A stretch of DNA of 5,105 nucleotides, from the NCBI GenBank assembly GCA_018701055.1, contig JABIUH010000283.1, positions 1 through 5,105 of the forward strand. The letters are read 5' to 3'. A program made the position numbers and the translations under genes. The stretch is from Woeseia sp. Lineage in GTDB: Bacteria; Pseudomonadota; Gammaproteobacteria; Steroidobacterales; Woeseiaceae. Position 1 is the stretch's first letter; each line of letters starts with the position of its first letter. Below the pieces are notes generated by a model. The model was not told the origin of the DNA. It searched no databases and saw only the letters and a list, made by a program, of their open reading frames with translations. Of the stretch, positions 1 through 5,105 are shown in pieces.

Positions 1-28
1 CGGTCCATTAAACCGGGGTCGAACCATT

Positions 29-46
29 ATGCCCGGAACTGGGCAT
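29..46. other. Perfect 6-bp hairpin near the left edge
   Basis: ATGCCC and GGGCAT pair perfectly around the 6-base loop GGAACT. No T-run follows on either strand, so it is not a classical terminator. It lies 103 bases ahead of the lipoprotein start. It could belong to the 5' leader of that gene or to the end of an unseen gene to the left; the sequence does not decide. Confidence 0.3.
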
Positions 47-54
47 TCGGCTAG

Positions 55-81
55 AATGACTGAAACAGTCCGATAATGACT
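55..81. promoter_or_regulatory. Inverted and direct repeats upstream of the lipoprotein gene
   Basis: GACTG-AAA-CAGTC (58-70) is a perfect inverted repeat. AATGACT occurs at 55-61 and again at 75-81, exactly 20 bases apart or about two helical turns. -10-like hexamers TAGAAT (52-57) and GATAAT (72-77) flank the inverted repeat, but neither has a convincing -35 partner. The layout would suit a regulator site over a promoter for the lipoprotein gene; this is inference, and repeats this short can arise by chance. Confidence 0.25.
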
Positions 82-131
82 CAATGCGGACACCAACACT
101 TTTGAGATTGCATATCGTCGGTGCCAAAAAT

Positions 132-1097
132 ATGTTGAAACGATTGATATTGTTAACCCTCTTGCCGGTTGTGATTGCGGGATGCGCTGTCAATCAAGAT
201 GACACTTTTCAGTTTGCATTGCTGGGTGACAACCCCTATTCACCGGCTACCTATCCCATCTATGAGCGGCTCATAGAGCATGTTAATCGTGATGCAGATA
301 TTGAGTGGGTGTTGCATGTGGGCGATGTTAAGGGCGGTAACGCTTCATGCTCAGACACAGAACTCCTGCGTTATTTTGACCTTAATCAGCGCTTTGAGAA
401 ACCGTTTATTGTTACGCCCGGTGACAATGATTGGTTGGACTGTAAACGACGCGATGCGGGTGGATACGACGAATATGAGCGACTGGAGACGTTCCGCCGA
501 ATTTTCTATCCTCTACGTGGCCAAACTTTTGGCAACGAGCCGATGCAGATTCTCCAGCAATCAACCGCGCATCTTGAGTTTTCAGAATTTGTTGAAAATG
601 CAATGTGGCGAAAACAGGAAGTGGTGTTCGCCACTGTCCATGTCGTCGCGCTAACCGAGCCAGCCACTGATCCGCGGCGTTGGAAAAAACGTGTAGCGGC
701 AGCAACTGCATGGATTCGACGGGCCTTCGAAGAGGCACGTACGACTGACGCGAAGGCTGTCTTCTTATCCATGCAGGCAGATCCATGGATCTTCTTTGGC
801 CTGCCGCTTATGGCAGCAAACAACTGCCCCAACTGTAACCTGCCGCGAAAGTCCCTCGAATGGCTTTATCCGCTGTTGGCGGAAGAGTCCATTGCGTTCG
901 AAAAGCCGGTTGTTCTGGCCGTCGGTGACACGCATGTTTTTCGTGTCGATAAACCTCTCTATACAGATGCCGGCGCCCTGGTAACCAACTTCACTCGAGT
1001 TGAGTCCTTCGGTCATCCGTTGGTGAATTGGGTCAGCGTGCTAGTTGAGCCGGATTCACCGTGGGTATTCAGTTTTCGACAGCAACTAGTGGAGTAG
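132..1097 (+). CDS. Predicted lipoprotein, divergent calcineurin-like metallophosphoesterase family
   Basis: This 321-residue protein resembles a family of secreted bacterial proteins related to calcineurin-like phosphoesterases; no substrate is known to me. Residues 1-17 form a short basic then hydrophobic signal ending in the lipobox IAGC, with Cys18 as the predicted lipidated residue and Ala at +2, which would favour the outer membrane if Lol rules apply. Phosphoesterase-like blocks follow in the usual order: GDNPY (32-36), HVGD (62-65), TPGDND (95-100), His170, and GDTH (265-268). Compared with canonical DxH/GDxxD/GNHD/GHxH, several histidines are replaced, so catalysis is unproven. Cys73 and Cys104 sit beside these blocks and could form a disulfide; there is also a CPNC motif (232-235). 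An in-frame ATG at 84 would add 16 residues ahead of the signal peptide, so 132 is preferred, although no clear Shine-Dalgarno precedes either. The gene is followed by 115 noncoding bases and then the DUF1330 gene on the same strand. The fold family is fairly sure, the function is not. Confidence 0.85.
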   Translation: MLKRLILLTLLPVVIAGCAVNQDDTFQFALLGDNPYSPATYPIYERLIEHVNRDADIEWVLHVGDVKGGNASCSDTELLRYFDLNQRFEKPFIVTPGDNDWLDCKRRDAGGYDEYERLETFRRIFYPLRGQTFGNEPMQILQQSTAHLEFSEFVENAMWRKQEVVFATVHVVALTEPATDPRRWKKRVAAATAWIRRAFEEARTTDAKAVFLSMQADPWIFFGLPLMAANNCPNCNLPRKSLEWLYPLLAEESIAFEKPVVLAVGDTHVFRVDKPLYTDAGALVTNFTRVESFGHPLVNWVSVLVEPDSPWVFSFRQQLVE

Positions 1098-1114
1098 CAC
1101 TAACAGTAATTTTA

Positions 1115-1128
1115 CCGCTGGGAAGCGG
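1115..1128 (+). other. Small GNRA-capped stem-loop after the lipoprotein gene
   Basis: CCGCT pairs with AGCGG around the loop GGGA, which fits the GNRA tetraloop consensus. It lies 17 bases after the stop codon of the lipoprotein gene. No T-run follows on the plus strand, so it is not a classical intrinsic terminator. It could act as a 3'-end stabilising hairpin or be part of a Rho-dependent end; that role is inference. Confidence 0.3.
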
Positions 1129-1176
1129 ACATTGAGCTAAATTGAATCGAATGGATCGCTAACGACCTAAAGTAGA

Positions 1177-1185
1177 TGCTATCTT
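1177..1185 (+). promoter_or_regulatory. Weak candidate extended -10 promoter element for the DUF1330 gene
   Basis: TGCTATCTT fits an extended -10 pattern (TGn followed by a 4-of-6 match to TATAAT). It would start transcription about 20 bases before the ATG at 1213. No convincing -35 box lies 16-18 bases upstream, so this is only a candidate. The gene could also be read through from the lipoprotein gene. Confidence 0.2.
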
Positions 1186-1198
1186 AATTGATTTTCTG

Positions 1199-1206
1199 TT
1201 AGGAGA
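1199..1206 (+). promoter_or_regulatory. Shine-Dalgarno site of the DUF1330 gene
   Basis: TTAGGAGA contains a near-consensus AGGAG and lies 6-7 bases before the ATG at 1213. It fixes that start and suggests efficient translation. It is the strongest ribosome binding site on the plus strand of the window. Confidence 0.75.
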
Positions 1207-1212
1207 AACCAT

Positions 1213-1530
1213 ATGCCGGCGTACGTTGTTTCTATGATGTCAATTTCCGACGCTGATACGTATCGAAAGTACACAGATAGAACGCCTCCAATTGTGAAGC
1301 GGCATGGCGGAAAATTTCTAGCGCGTGGTGGCGACATCCTTACCGTCGAGGGTGAGGAGTACAATGATCGAATGGTTATTCTCGAGTTTCCTTCGCGGCA
1401 GGCCATTTTGGATTGGTATGCCGATCCTGAGTATGAGGATGCGCGAGTTTTTCGCCATGCGTCTTCCGATGCGCGAATTCTCGTGATTGATGGCAACGAC
1501 AATACGCAGGATCCTGATCCGAAGCTATAA
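1213..1530 (+). CDS. DUF1330 family protein
   Basis: This 105-residue protein matches the DUF1330 pattern, a small dimeric alpha/beta-barrel (ferredoxin-like) fold of unknown biochemical role. Visible hallmarks are the MPAYVV opening strand, the YRKYTD segment (17-22), HGGKFLARGGD (31-41), the acidic VEGEEYNDR turn (45-53), the strand VILEFPS (55-61) and the DWYADPEYEDAR helix (67-78). The conserved core ends near residue 94; about 11 residues of polar, Asp-rich tail (NDNTQDPDPKL) follow. No signal peptide or membrane segment is present, so it should be cytoplasmic. It lies 115 bases after the lipoprotein gene and converges on the carnitine operon, so no functional link to that operon can be claimed. 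The family assignment is confident, the function is unknown. Confidence 0.9.
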   Translation: MPAYVVSMMSISDADTYRKYTDRTPPIVKRHGGKFLARGGDILTVEGEEYNDRMVILEFPSRQAILDWYADPEYEDARVFRHASSDARILVIDGNDNTQDPDPKL

Positions 1531-1544
1531 CTGGTATTCATCCC

Positions 1545-1580
1545 CGCATCGCTTTCGGTAATCACGAGCGATACGTTTTT
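1545..1580 (+). terminator. Probable intrinsic terminator of the DUF1330 gene
   Basis: ATCGCT (1548-1553) pairs with AGCGAT (1567-1572). The stem extends outward by CG/CG across one C-A mismatch, and an inner CG/CG pair is possible past a TT bulge. TTTTT follows directly (1576-1580), then a further AT-rich stretch. The hairpin begins 14 bases after the DUF1330 stop codon. It is moderately stable rather than ideal. The same hairpin on the minus strand lacks a T-run, so it serves the plus strand only. Confidence 0.5.
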
Positions 1581-1650
1581 ATATCTGATGAATGACAAGG
1601 AAAACGGGCATCGTTTCCCCTGCATGATCGAGGTGCCAAATGACAAGCAA

Positions 1651-1682
1651 ACCTTTACGACAGTAAATGCAATGTGAAAGGT
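1651..1682 (-). terminator. Weak candidate stem-loop terminator after the caiD-like gene
   Basis: ACCTTT and AAAGGT form a 6-bp stem that extends by GT/AC across a bulged base, with a loop of about 15 bases. It lies about 38 bases past the stop codon of the last gene of the minus-strand operon. On that strand only a broken T-rich stretch follows (TTGCTTGTCATTT), so termination here is plausible but weak. Confidence 0.25.
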
Positions 1683-1719
1683 CGTTATTCTAGCTGTCGG
1701 TCATTCTCAGCTTCCACCT

Positions 1720-2505
1720 TCATCGGCCCTTCCAAACCGGGTCACGCTTTTCAGCAAAAGCAAGCGCACCTTCGAGCTGATCTTCACTGGTATACAATTT
1801 CGCTACCGTCGGAAATTCACTTTTAGTGATTTTCGATAGGGCATCCTGAAATTTCATATCTTCTGACTCGCGAACCACTTCCTTAATGGCGGCATAGACC
1901 AATGGTGGACCCGACGCAATCATGCGAGCAATTTCCCAGACTCGGTCATTGAGGTTGTTGGCTGGCGTCACTTCGTTAATCATTCCCCAACGAGCGGCTT
2001 CTTCTGCATCCAACCATCGGCCGGTCAGCAGCATGTCCATTGCAATATGGTAGGGAATTCTCTTTGGCAATTTTATTGAGCCCGCGTCAGCAACGGTGCC
2101 TGAGTGAATTTCGGGCATTGCGAATGTTGCATGTTCCGCGGCGACGATAATGTCCGCGCAAATCGCGATCTCCAAGCCACCACCACAACAGATTCCGTTA
2201 ACACCACAAATAATCGGTTTGTTGAGGTTAGGTAATTCCTGCATGCCACCGAAACCGCCGACACCGTAGTCGCCATCAACAGCGTCTCCGTCAGCGGCGG
2301 CCTTCAAATCCCAGCCTGCGCAAAAGAACTTATCGCCTGCGCCAGTAATGATCGCTACCCGCAGGTCATCGTTGCCCCGAAAATCGGCGAATATCTCGCC
2401 CATAATTCGGCTGGTTGCAAGATCGATCGCGTTCGCTTTTGGCCGGTCGAGAGTAACTTCGAGAATGTGTCCGTCAACGCGGGTCTTAATGGGGTCATTA
2501 CTCAT
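1720..2505 (-). CDS. caiD: CaiD-type crotonobetainyl-CoA hydratase (enoyl-CoA hydratase family)
   Basis: This crotonase-fold enzyme of 261 residues, the same length as E. coli CaiD, is predicted to interconvert crotonobetainyl-CoA and L-carnitinyl-CoA in the cytoplasm. CaiD-like signatures are LDRPKANAID (19-28), RVAIITGAGDKFF (49-61), AGWDLKAA (63-70) and the C-terminal LAFAEKRDPVWKGR (248-261). The two crotonase catalytic glutamates are present: Glu112 in GGGLEIA and Glu132 in MPEI. The oxyanion-hole positions fall near Ala63 and Gly109. Cys100, Cys106 and Cys107 sit close to the active-site turn, where CaiD usually has non-cysteine residues. The gene starts 3 bases after the acyl-CoA dehydrogenase and has a strong AGGTGG ribosome site inside that gene's end. 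It is the last gene of the operon. A general enoyl-CoA hydratase is possible, but the CaiD-type ends and the neighbouring carnitine dehydrogenase favour the specific call. Confidence 0.88.
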   Translation of the reverse strand: MSNDPIKTRVDGHILEVTLDRPKANAIDLATSRIMGEIFADFRGNDDLRVAIITGAGDKFFCAGWDLKAAADGDAVDGDYGVGGFGGMQELPNLNKPIICGVNGICCGGGLEIAICADIIVAAEHATFAMPEIHSGTVADAGSIKLPKRIPYHIAMDMLLTGRWLDAEEAARWGMINEVTPANNLNDRVWEIARMIASGPPLVYAAIKEVVRESEDMKFQDALSKITKSEFPTVAKLYTSEDQLEGALAFAEKRDPVWKGR

Positions 2506-2508
2506 GAT

Positions 2509-3669
2509 TTATCCACCTAGTGGCCGCAGTAGCTCGCGGCTAATAATGTGACGCTGAATTTCCGACGTTCCTTCCCAGATTCTTTCAACACGTGAATCCC
2601 GCCAGAGTCTTTCAAGTGGCAGGTCACTCATTAAGCCCATACCGCCGTAAATTTGAATGGCTTCATCGGTGACTCGAGCCAATGTTTCGGATGCGAAAAG
2701 TTTAGCGCTGGCGATTTCGCGATTCGAAGGCAATCCTTGATCAACGCGCCATGCAGCTGACAAGGTTAAGAGGTCGGCTGCATCAATGTCGGTGATCATG
2801 TCAGCCAACTTGAATGACACGCCTTGAAACTTACTAATCTGCTGACCAAATTGTTTTCGCTCAGCGGTGTAGGGCAGTACGAGTTCCAACGCACGACGTG
2901 AACGGCCAACGCACATTGTGGCGACTGTGAGGCGGGTTGCGTAAAGCCAGTCGTTAGCCAATTCAAAACCCTTGTGAACCTCGCCGAGCATTTGAGCTTT
3001 CGGTAAACGACAGTTATCGAAGTTCAATATGCAATTGTGATAGCCGCGATGTGACACGGAGTTATAACCATCGCGAACCTCAAATCCCGGTATGCCCTTG
3101 TCTACCAGGAAGCAGCTGATCTTCTTTTTTGGCCCCCGTGGCGTAGATTCTTCCCCTGTGGCGACGAAAACAATAATGAAGTCGGCGATATCCGCATGAC
3201 TGATGAAGTGTTTCGTACCATTTAATATCCAATCGTCGCCATCAGGCTTAGCGGTGCAGCTCATGCCACGGACGTCGGACCCCGCACCGGGTTCCGTCAT
3301 TGCGAGGGCATCGAACTTCTCGCCGCGTATTGCAGGCAGTAAATATCGTTCACGTTGCTCTTCATCGCAAGCAACCAGGATGCCTGAGGGCCTGCCGAAG
3401 AAAACAGAAAGCGCCATAGAGGCACGACCGAGCTCGCGTTCTAAAAGGGTGAATTCGAGCTGGTTTAATCCACCACCACCAAATTCTGTCGGCAGGTTGG
3501 GTGCGAAGAAGCCAAGGTCTTTAACCTTTTGTGCGATTTCCTGTCCAAGCTCTCTGGGTACCTCGCCGCTTTTTTCGACGGCCTGTTCGTGTGGGATGAT
3601 TTCTTTCTCGACAAACGTGCGTACCGTGTCGACGATCATCTGTTGTTCTTCTGTTAGTCCGAAGTGCAT
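2509..3669 (-). CDS. Acyl-CoA dehydrogenase, probably acting on gamma-butyrobetainyl-CoA
   Basis: This is a full-length, 386-residue FAD-dependent acyl-CoA dehydrogenase that inserts an alpha,beta double bond into an acyl-CoA and passes electrons to electron-transfer flavoprotein. The N-terminal helical domain starts with LTEEQQMIVDTVRTFV (5-20). The first family signature is AMTEPGAGSDVRG (123-135), and the FAD-side block is ERKQFGQ (270-276). The second signature YGGMGLMSDLPLERLWRD spans 341-358. IWEGTSEIQR (364-373) carries the expected catalytic base Glu366. The start at 3669 has AAGGAC 5 bases upstream and matches the normal family N-terminus. It overlaps the dehydrogenase-thioesterase gene by 16 bases and precedes caiD by 3 bases. 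The context suggests oxidation of gamma-butyrobetainyl-CoA to crotonobetainyl-CoA. As I recall it, E. coli CaiA, which runs this chemistry as a reductase, lacks Glu at the position of Glu366, so I withhold that symbol. The family is certain, the substrate is inferred. Confidence 0.93.
   Translation of the reverse strand: MHFGLTEEQQMIVDTVRTFVEKEIIPHEQAVEKSGEVPRELGQEIAQKVKDLGFFAPNLPTEFGGGGLNQLEFTLLERELGRASMALSVFFGRPSGILVACDEEQRERYLLPAIRGEKFDALAMTEPGAGSDVRGMSCTAKPDGDDWILNGTKHFISHADIADFIIVFVATGEESTPRGPKKKISCFLVDKGIPGFEVRDGYNSVSHRGYHNCILNFDNCRLPKAQMLGEVHKGFELANDWLYATRLTVATMCVGRSRRALELVLPYTAERKQFGQQISKFQGVSFKLADMITDIDAADLLTLSAAWRVDQGLPSNREIASAKLFASETLARVTDEAIQIYGGMGLMSDLPLERLWRDSRVERIWEGTSEIQRHIISRELLRPLGG
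2513..2518 (-). promoter_or_regulatory. Shine-Dalgarno site of the caiD-like gene
   Basis: On the minus strand, AGGTGG lies 7 bases before the ATG at 2505. It overlaps the last sense codons of the acyl-CoA dehydrogenase gene, which supports coupled translation and fixes the caiD start. Confidence 0.7.
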
Positions 3670-5105
3670 GATTTGTCCTTCTTGCGCTGGCCGACGAATC
3701 TACCCACTGCCTCGGGTTTAGATAACGCCGCATGCGCCTTTGCAATTGACTGGATGTTTTCAACGATACGATCGCTTGCGGTGCATACACGACCAGATTC
3801 TCTATTGACGTGTAAGTACATGGCCTCGGTGGTCGCAAGTAAGCGATCGTCGTCTGTGGCGTGTAAACAGTAAAAAACATGTATGCGTTTTTTGTCCGCC
3901 GACAAAATTTGTGCGGTGCTGTAGATTCGCTGATTGACGCCGATTTCATCGACTTGCATCGTATGTGTCTCGGCCGTGTAGTAGCTGCAACCCGTGGCAA
4001 CGTAGTCAGCATCCATTCCGATCATGATTAATAGTTTGTCGCAGGTGTCACTGAATACTTGGACGTATCGAAACTCAGTCATGTGGCCGTTGTAATCAAT
4101 CCAGGCTGGTAGCACTGATACATCCAGCATCCGTAGTGGTCCTGATGCGTCTAGCTCTGCGGGTAATTGTGCCGATTCTGTGGTGCTGCGGTTTCGATCG
4201 TGCAAATTCAGCACCGCACCTGCGCCCGAGTCACGATCTTTCAATGCACGCAGAATGCCAACCAGGTTTCGGTCGCGGATACGTTCCAATTCGCGAATGG
4301 AGTGAGCACCTGATTGCGCATCGGACTGTGAAGCGATTTTTTCGACAAGCTCGTCGGTCAATTCCGGCACGTCCGTGAGTTTTGTCCACGGCCATTGCAG
4401 ACATGGACCGAACGGGGCAATGAAATGCGCCATGCCAGCCTCGCCACCAGCAAGCCGATAGGTTTCGAACAGGCCCATCTGTGCCCAACGAAGGCCAAAA
4501 CCGTATCGAATGGCGTCATCTATTTCCTCAGTAGTGGCGATATCGTCCTTGACCAACCAAAGCGCTTCGCGCCACGTGGCCTCAAGAAAACGATCCGCGA
4601 TATGTGCGTCTATCTCCTTGCGCACCACCAGTGGTTTCATGCCGATCGACGTCAGCAACTCAACCGCGCGTTCTCGCGTTTCATCGTTCACTACAGGGCT
4701 GGGAACCACTTCGACCAAGGGCAACAGATAAACCGGGTTAAATGGATGCGCGACGACTATTCGACCCGGATGACTCGCGCCAACCTGCAGTTGGCTGGGT
4801 TTGAAACCAGACGTTGATGATCCAATGATTGTATCTGCAGCGGCATCGGCTTCTATTTCAGCAATGACACGATGCTTCAAAGCCAACGTTTCGGGAACGC
4901 TTTCCTGGACCCAGGTAGCATTCGATACGGCATCCTTAATCGAATCGACAAACGTGAGTTGCCCTTCAGGGGGCATCGGAAAGTCGCTCAGTGCCGGCAG
5001 CGATAAGCGCGCATTGCCAAGTATGAGATCCATGCTTTCGCGCGCCGCCGGATGTGGATCATAAACTGACACATCCCAGCCTTGCAGCAAAAACCTTGCT
5101 GCCCA
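3654..5105 (-). CDS. lcdH: Carnitine 3-dehydrogenase fused to hotdog thioesterase (betainyl-CoA thioesterase type), N-terminus cut
   Basis: The frame is open to the window edge, giving 483 visible residues. A TTG near 5090 is internal, since the preceding codons (WAARFL) continue the Rossmann fold; about 15-20 residues with the GxGxxG loop are missing. Residues 1 to about 291 match L-carnitine dehydrogenase of the 3-hydroxyacyl-CoA dehydrogenase family: VYDPHP after the second strand, QESVPE (67-72), SSTSG (96-100), and HPFNPVYLLPLVE (120-132) with catalytic pair His120/Glu132. Asp171 replaces the Asn of the usual GFIVNR motif. The GEAGM, WPWTK and SIRELERIRDRNLVGI stretches are carnitine-dehydrogenase-like. 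A polar linker (about 292-322) leads to a 4HBT-type hotdog domain (about 323-460) with WIDYNGHM, where Asp337 is the likely catalytic residue. A short basic tail follows. The first half oxidises L-carnitine to 3-dehydrocarnitine with NAD; the second would hydrolyse betainyl-CoA to glycine betaine. This fusion is known in proteobacteria, for example rhizobia. It is the first visible gene of the operon; the promoter lies off the window. Confidence 0.92.
   Translation of the reverse strand, partial: WAARFLLQGWDVSVYDPHPAARESMDLILGNARLSLPALSDFPMPPEGQLTFVDSIKDAVSNATWVQESVPETLALKHRVIAEIEADAAADTIIGSSTSGFKPSQLQVGASHPGRIVVAHPFNPVYLLPLVEVVPSPVVNDETRERAVELLTSIGMKPLVVRKEIDAHIADRFLEATWREALWLVKDDIATTEEIDDAIRYGFGLRWAQMGLFETYRLAGGEAGMAHFIAPFGPCLQWPWTKLTDVPELTDELVEKIASQSDAQSGAHSIRELERIRDRNLVGILRALKDRDSGAGAVLNLHDRNRSTTESAQLPAELDASGPLRMLDVSVLPAWIDYNGHMTEFRYVQVFSDTCDKLLIMIGMDADYVATGCSYYTAETHTMQVDEIGVNQRIYSTAQILSADKKRIHVFYCLHATDDDRLLATTEAMYLHVNRESGRVCTASDRIVENIQSIAKAHAALSKPEAVGRFVGQRKKDKSCTSD
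3675..3680 (-). promoter_or_regulatory. Shine-Dalgarno site of the acyl-CoA dehydrogenase gene
   Basis: On the minus strand, AAGGAC lies 5 bases before the ATG at 3669. It is embedded in Lys/Asp codons at the end of the upstream fusion gene. Ribosomes finishing the fusion gene pass over it and stop 13 bases beyond the A of the new ATG, an arrangement typical of translational coupling. Confidence 0.6.

Noticed and set aside
11..46. GGGGTCGAACC followed by a GC-rich hairpin, considered as the 3' part of a tRNA.
   Set aside because: The T-loop has the wrong length, the arm pairing fails, and no CCA-type acceptor end follows.
84..131. An in-frame upstream ATG that would lengthen the lipoprotein by 16 residues.
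   Set aside because: It would put a non-signal segment before a well-formed signal peptide and lipobox, and it has no Shine-Dalgarno site.
1179..1646. A 155-codon minus-strand reading frame covering the DUF1330 gene.
   Set aside because: It is antisense to a confidently recognised gene, its protein resembles no family, and it runs through the likely terminator hairpin.
3521..4012. A 163-codon minus-strand frame across the junction of the fusion gene and the acyl-CoA dehydrogenase gene.
   Set aside because: It is a shifted-frame shadow of two real genes on the same strand, with low-complexity basic composition and no domain.
4395..4817. A 140-codon plus-strand frame opposite the carnitine dehydrogenase.
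   Set aside because: It is antisense to a clear coding region, its protein has no recognisable motif, and no ribosome site stands out.
5088..5090. TTG as the start codon of the dehydrogenase-thioesterase gene.
   Set aside because: The frame stays open to the window edge with residues that continue the Rossmann fold, so the true start lies outside the window.

Overview
The window looks like chromosomal DNA of a proteobacterium (Pseudomonadota), probably a gammaproteobacterium or a relative. The reasons are a Sec/lipobox lipoprotein, Shine-Dalgarno sites before most genes, a roughly balanced base composition by eye, and carnitine-pathway genes of proteobacterial type. The species cannot be named from the sequence. 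No RNA gene, insertion sequence, CRISPR array or phage gene is visible.

Layout. The left third carries two plus-strand genes. The first is a predicted lipoprotein of a divergent calcineurin-like metallophosphoesterase family (132-1097). The second is a small DUF1330 protein (1213-1530) with a strong ribosome binding site and a plausible intrinsic terminator behind it (about 1545-1580). The right two thirds carry a tight minus-strand operon that converges on them: a carnitine 3-dehydrogenase fused to a hotdog thioesterase (5105-3654, its N-terminus cut by the window edge), an acyl-CoA dehydrogenase (3669-2509) and a CaiD-type crotonobetainyl-CoA hydratase (2505-1720). The first two overlap by 16 bases, and the last two are separated by 3 bases. 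The Shine-Dalgarno sites of the second and third genes lie inside the preceding coding sequences, so the three are very likely co-transcribed and translationally coupled.

How the genes work together. The inferred pathway is aerobic breakdown of gamma-butyrobetaine or crotonobetaine. The acyl-CoA dehydrogenase would oxidise gamma-butyrobetainyl-CoA to crotonobetainyl-CoA, and CaiD would hydrate it to carnitinyl-CoA. After CoA removal, the dehydrogenase half of the fusion would oxidise L-carnitine to 3-dehydrocarnitine. A beta-keto acid cleavage enzyme, not seen here, would then give betainyl-CoA, which the thioesterase half would hydrolyse to glycine betaine. The CoA ligase or transferase, the cleavage enzyme, transporters and regulator would have to lie elsewhere, most likely beyond the right edge.

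Novelty. The carnitine dehydrogenase/thioesterase fusion is a known architecture, so the window is not a wholly new system. The points most worth following are how carnitinyl-CoA loses its CoA, the substrate of the acyl-CoA dehydrogenase, and the altered metal site of the lipoprotein.
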